Program-made: the position numbers and the translations under genes
In this document: piece after piece, positions 62,512-64,000 of the stretch
Layout of the letters: every line of letters starts with the position of its first letter
How positions within the stretch are numbered: the first letter of the stretch is position 1
Notes under the pieces: model-generated
Databases searched by the model: none
The model's input: the letters and a program-made list of their open reading frames with translations, nothing else
What the model was told of the DNA's origin: nothing
Assembly: GCF_036226765.1 (NCBI RefSeq)
Contig: NZ_CP109017.1
Span: 1,937,501 to 2,001,500 of the forward strand
Length of the DNA: 64,000 bases
Reading direction: 5' to 3'
From: Streptomyces sp. NBC_00670
GTDB lineage: Bacteria > Actinomycetota > Actinomycetes > Streptomycetales > Streptomycetaceae

Positions 62512-63320
62512 GACTTCTTGGCCTTTGCGGTCCGAGCGGCGACCCAGACGGCGACCGCGATCAGCGCGCCGAGTCCGAAGATCCAGGCGAACAGACCCTC
62601 GCTGACCGGGCCAAGACCGCCGAGCTCGAGACCGCCGGGGTTGGTCGTTTCATCGCCGTCGACAGCCTTCAGGTACGCGATGATGTCCTGCTTGTTCTTG
62701 GACGTCAGCGTGGTGTCGGGGAAGGACGGCATGTTCTGCGGGCCGGTCTGCATGGCCTCGTAGATGTGCTTCGGGGCGACACCCTCCAGGCTCGGCGCGA
62801 ACTTGCCGTTCGTCAGCGCGCCGCCCTTGCCGGTGAAGTTGTGGCACTGCGAGCAGTTGGTACGGAACAGCTCACCGCCCTTGGCGATGTCCGCGCCCTC
62901 CGGGCTGTACTCGTCCTTGGTCGGCACGGCCGGGCCGGCGCCGAGGGAGGCGATGTACGCGGCGAGCTGGTCGATCTGCGCCTGCGAGTAGATGTTCTTC
63001 TTCTTCTCGACCTGCGCCTGCTGCGAGGTGGAGGCCGGCATGCGGCCGGTGCCGACCTGGAAGTCGACCGCGGCGGCGCCGACGCCGACCAGGCTCGGAC
63101 CGTCGGAGCTGCCCTTACCACCGGTGCCGTGGCAACTGGCGCAGCCCACCTCGTAGAGCTTCTTGCCCTCCTCGATGGCGAGGGACTGTGCGGTGTCGTC
63201 GGCCTGTGCCTTGTCCGCGGGCGCGAACGCGGTGTACAGCCCCCCGGTGGCCGCCAGCGCGAAGAGTAGGACGACGATCGCCGCCAGCGGATGGCGTCGT
63301 CGTGCGGAGAGCTTTTTCAC
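62508..63320 (-). CDS. qcrC: Di-haem cytochrome c subunit of the cytochrome bc1 complex
   Basis: A 270-residue membrane-anchored c-type cytochrome with two haem sites: CASCHGTGG near residues 58-66 and CSQCHNFTG near 156-164. An N-terminal helix (about 12-32) and a C-terminal helix (about 240-262) anchor it. The di-haem form replaces soluble cytochrome c and hands electrons directly to the aa3 oxidase in actinobacteria. The start is a GTG (MKKLSARRR); the Shine-Dalgarno is weak. Confidence 0.94.
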   Translation of the reverse strand: MKKLSARRRHPLAAIVVLLFALAATGGLYTAFAPADKAQADDTAQSLAIEEGKKLYEVGCASCHGTGGKGSSDGPSLVGVGAAAVDFQVGTGRMPASTSQQAQVEKKKNIYSQAQIDQLAAYIASLGAGPAVPTKDEYSPEGADIAKGGELFRTNCSQCHNFTGKGGALTNGKFAPSLEGVAPKHIYEAMQTGPQNMPSFPDTTLTSKNKQDIIAYLKAVDGDETTNPGGLELGGLGPVSEGLFAWIFGLGALIAVAVWVAARTAKAKKS

Positions 63321-63392
63321 GGATTACCCCGGTGTCAGGATCTTCTGCGTCGATGCTTCGGAAGGGTCGGGTGGCCGGTCTCGGCGCTTCGG

Positions 63393-64000
63393 CTACTTGA
63401 TCAGGTAGATCGTGGCGAAGAGGCCGATCCAGACGACATCGACGAAGTGCCAGTAGTAGGACACGACGATCGCTGCCGTTGCCTGGTCGTGCGTGAACCT
63501 CTTCGCCGCGTACGTACGGCCGAGCACGAAGAGGAAGGCGATGAGACCGCCCGTCACGTGCAGACCGTGGAAGCCGGTGGTCAGGTAGAACACCGAGCCG
63601 TACGGGTCGGAGGAGAGCGAGATGCCGTCCTTCTTGACCAGCTCGGTGTACTCGTAGATCTGACCGCCGATGAAGATCGCGCCCATGATGAAGGTGACGA
63701 TGAACCAGCCCCGGAGCTTCTTCACGTCACCGCGCTCGGCGGCGAACACGCCGAGCTGGCAGGTGAGCGAGGAGAGCACCAGGATCGTGGTGTTCGTCGC
63801 CGAGAAGGGGACGTTGAGCGCGCTCGCCATCTCCTTCCAGTGATCGGGGCCGGTCACCGATCGCAGGGTGAAGTACATCGCGAAGAGGGCCGCGAAGAAC
63901 ATCAGCTCGGAACTCAGCCAGATGATGGTTCCGACGCTGGTGAGGTTCGGCCGGTTGACCGACGGGTGTGCGTGCCCGGTATCTACTGTCGTTGCTGTCG
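63393..64000 (-). CDS. ctaE: Cytochrome c oxidase subunit III (5' end beyond the window)
   Basis: The last 202 codons of ctaE, reading in from the window end. Visible N-terminal codons give [19 protein letters not shown]; the start codon probably lies only about five codons beyond base 64000. Several membrane helices, [19 protein letters not shown], and the conserved FHGLHVTGG and [21 protein letters not shown] identify subunit III of the aa3 oxidase. It precedes qcrC by 72 bases, the usual ctaE-qcrCAB order. Confidence 0.95.
   Translation of the reverse strand, partial: TATTVDTGHAHPSVNRPNLTSVGTIIWLSSELMFFAALFAMYFTLRSVTGPDHWKEMASALNVPFSATNTTILVLSSLTCQLGVFAAERGDVKKLRGWFIVTFIMGAIFIGGQIYEYTELVKKDGISLSSDPYGSVFYLTTGFHGLHVTGGLIAFLFVLGRTYAAKRFTHDQATAAIVVSYYWHFVDVVWIGLFATIYLIK

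Overview
The window is chromosomal DNA from a Streptomyces species. Evidence: very high GC with strong third-position GC bias, GTG and TTG starts, and a gene order that matches (from memory, not searched) the S. coelicolor stretch around SCO2097 to SCO2151, from the edge of the division/cell-wall cluster to the bc1-aa3 respiratory genes. Much of the same gene set occurs in the Mycobacterium tuberculosis Rv2169c-Rv2196 stretch, so most of the window is an old actinobacterial core locus. No tRNA, rRNA, CRISPR, transposase or prophage gene was seen.

Layout. 1-9.8 kb: edge of a DUF3040 gene, a methyltransferase, a HEPN-domain protein, a TetR regulator, a phytoene-desaturase-like flavoprotein, a two-TM Tyr/Gln/Gly-rich protein, metF, thiE, an Rv2175c-type DNA-binding protein, an FAD/NAD oxidoreductase and a small unknown protein. 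9.8-12.1 kb: TPP riboswitch and thiO-thiS-thiG. 12.2-23.4 kb: PASTA-domain kinase, nfo, a molybdopterin oxidoreductase, bfr and bfd, class II DAHP synthase, an exported DUF1906 protein, a tryptophan attenuator with fused trpE/G, and pfkA. 23.6-30.8 kb: MacRS-type two-component system, PlsC-type acyltransferase, secreted FG-GAP protein, hydrolase, Gly-rich membrane protein, EEP-family protein. 31.2-40.4 kb: glkA with its SCO2127-type neighbour, ArsA-like ATPase, SRPBCC protein, metallophosphoesterase, fadD, a PimB'-type mannosyltransferase, a GT87 membrane glycosyltransferase. 40.6-50.9 kb, the most accessory-looking part: a GH3 glycosidase with sugar ABC transporter under a divergent LacI regulator, an esterase, a PucR-type regulator and a lipoprotein metallopeptidase. 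51.1-58 kb: two NlpC/P60 hydrolases, a NYN-domain protein, zinc-ribbon protein, rhomboid protease, a lone Lrp ligand-binding domain, and a cysteine-desulfurase-like enzyme behind a SAM-IV riboswitch. 58.6-64 kb: trpD and qcrB-qcrA-qcrC-ctaE, ctaE cut by the window end.

Themes. Aromatic supply (DAHP synthase, trpE/G, trpD), thiamine, iron storage and release (bfr/bfd with an iron box), glucose phosphorylation, phosphatidylinositol mannosides, cell-wall turnover, and respiration. Regulation is rich in RNA devices: TPP riboswitch, Trp-codon attenuator, SAM-IV riboswitch with a tiny uORF, and several probable leaderless promoters.

I do not see a clear-cut undescribed multi-gene system. The most unusual signals are a family of modular palindromic intergenic repeats present at eleven places, a perfect operator-like palindrome inside the LacI helix-turn-helix codons, a MacR-like box in front of a lone desaturase-like gene, and PPi-type residues in the phosphofructokinase.
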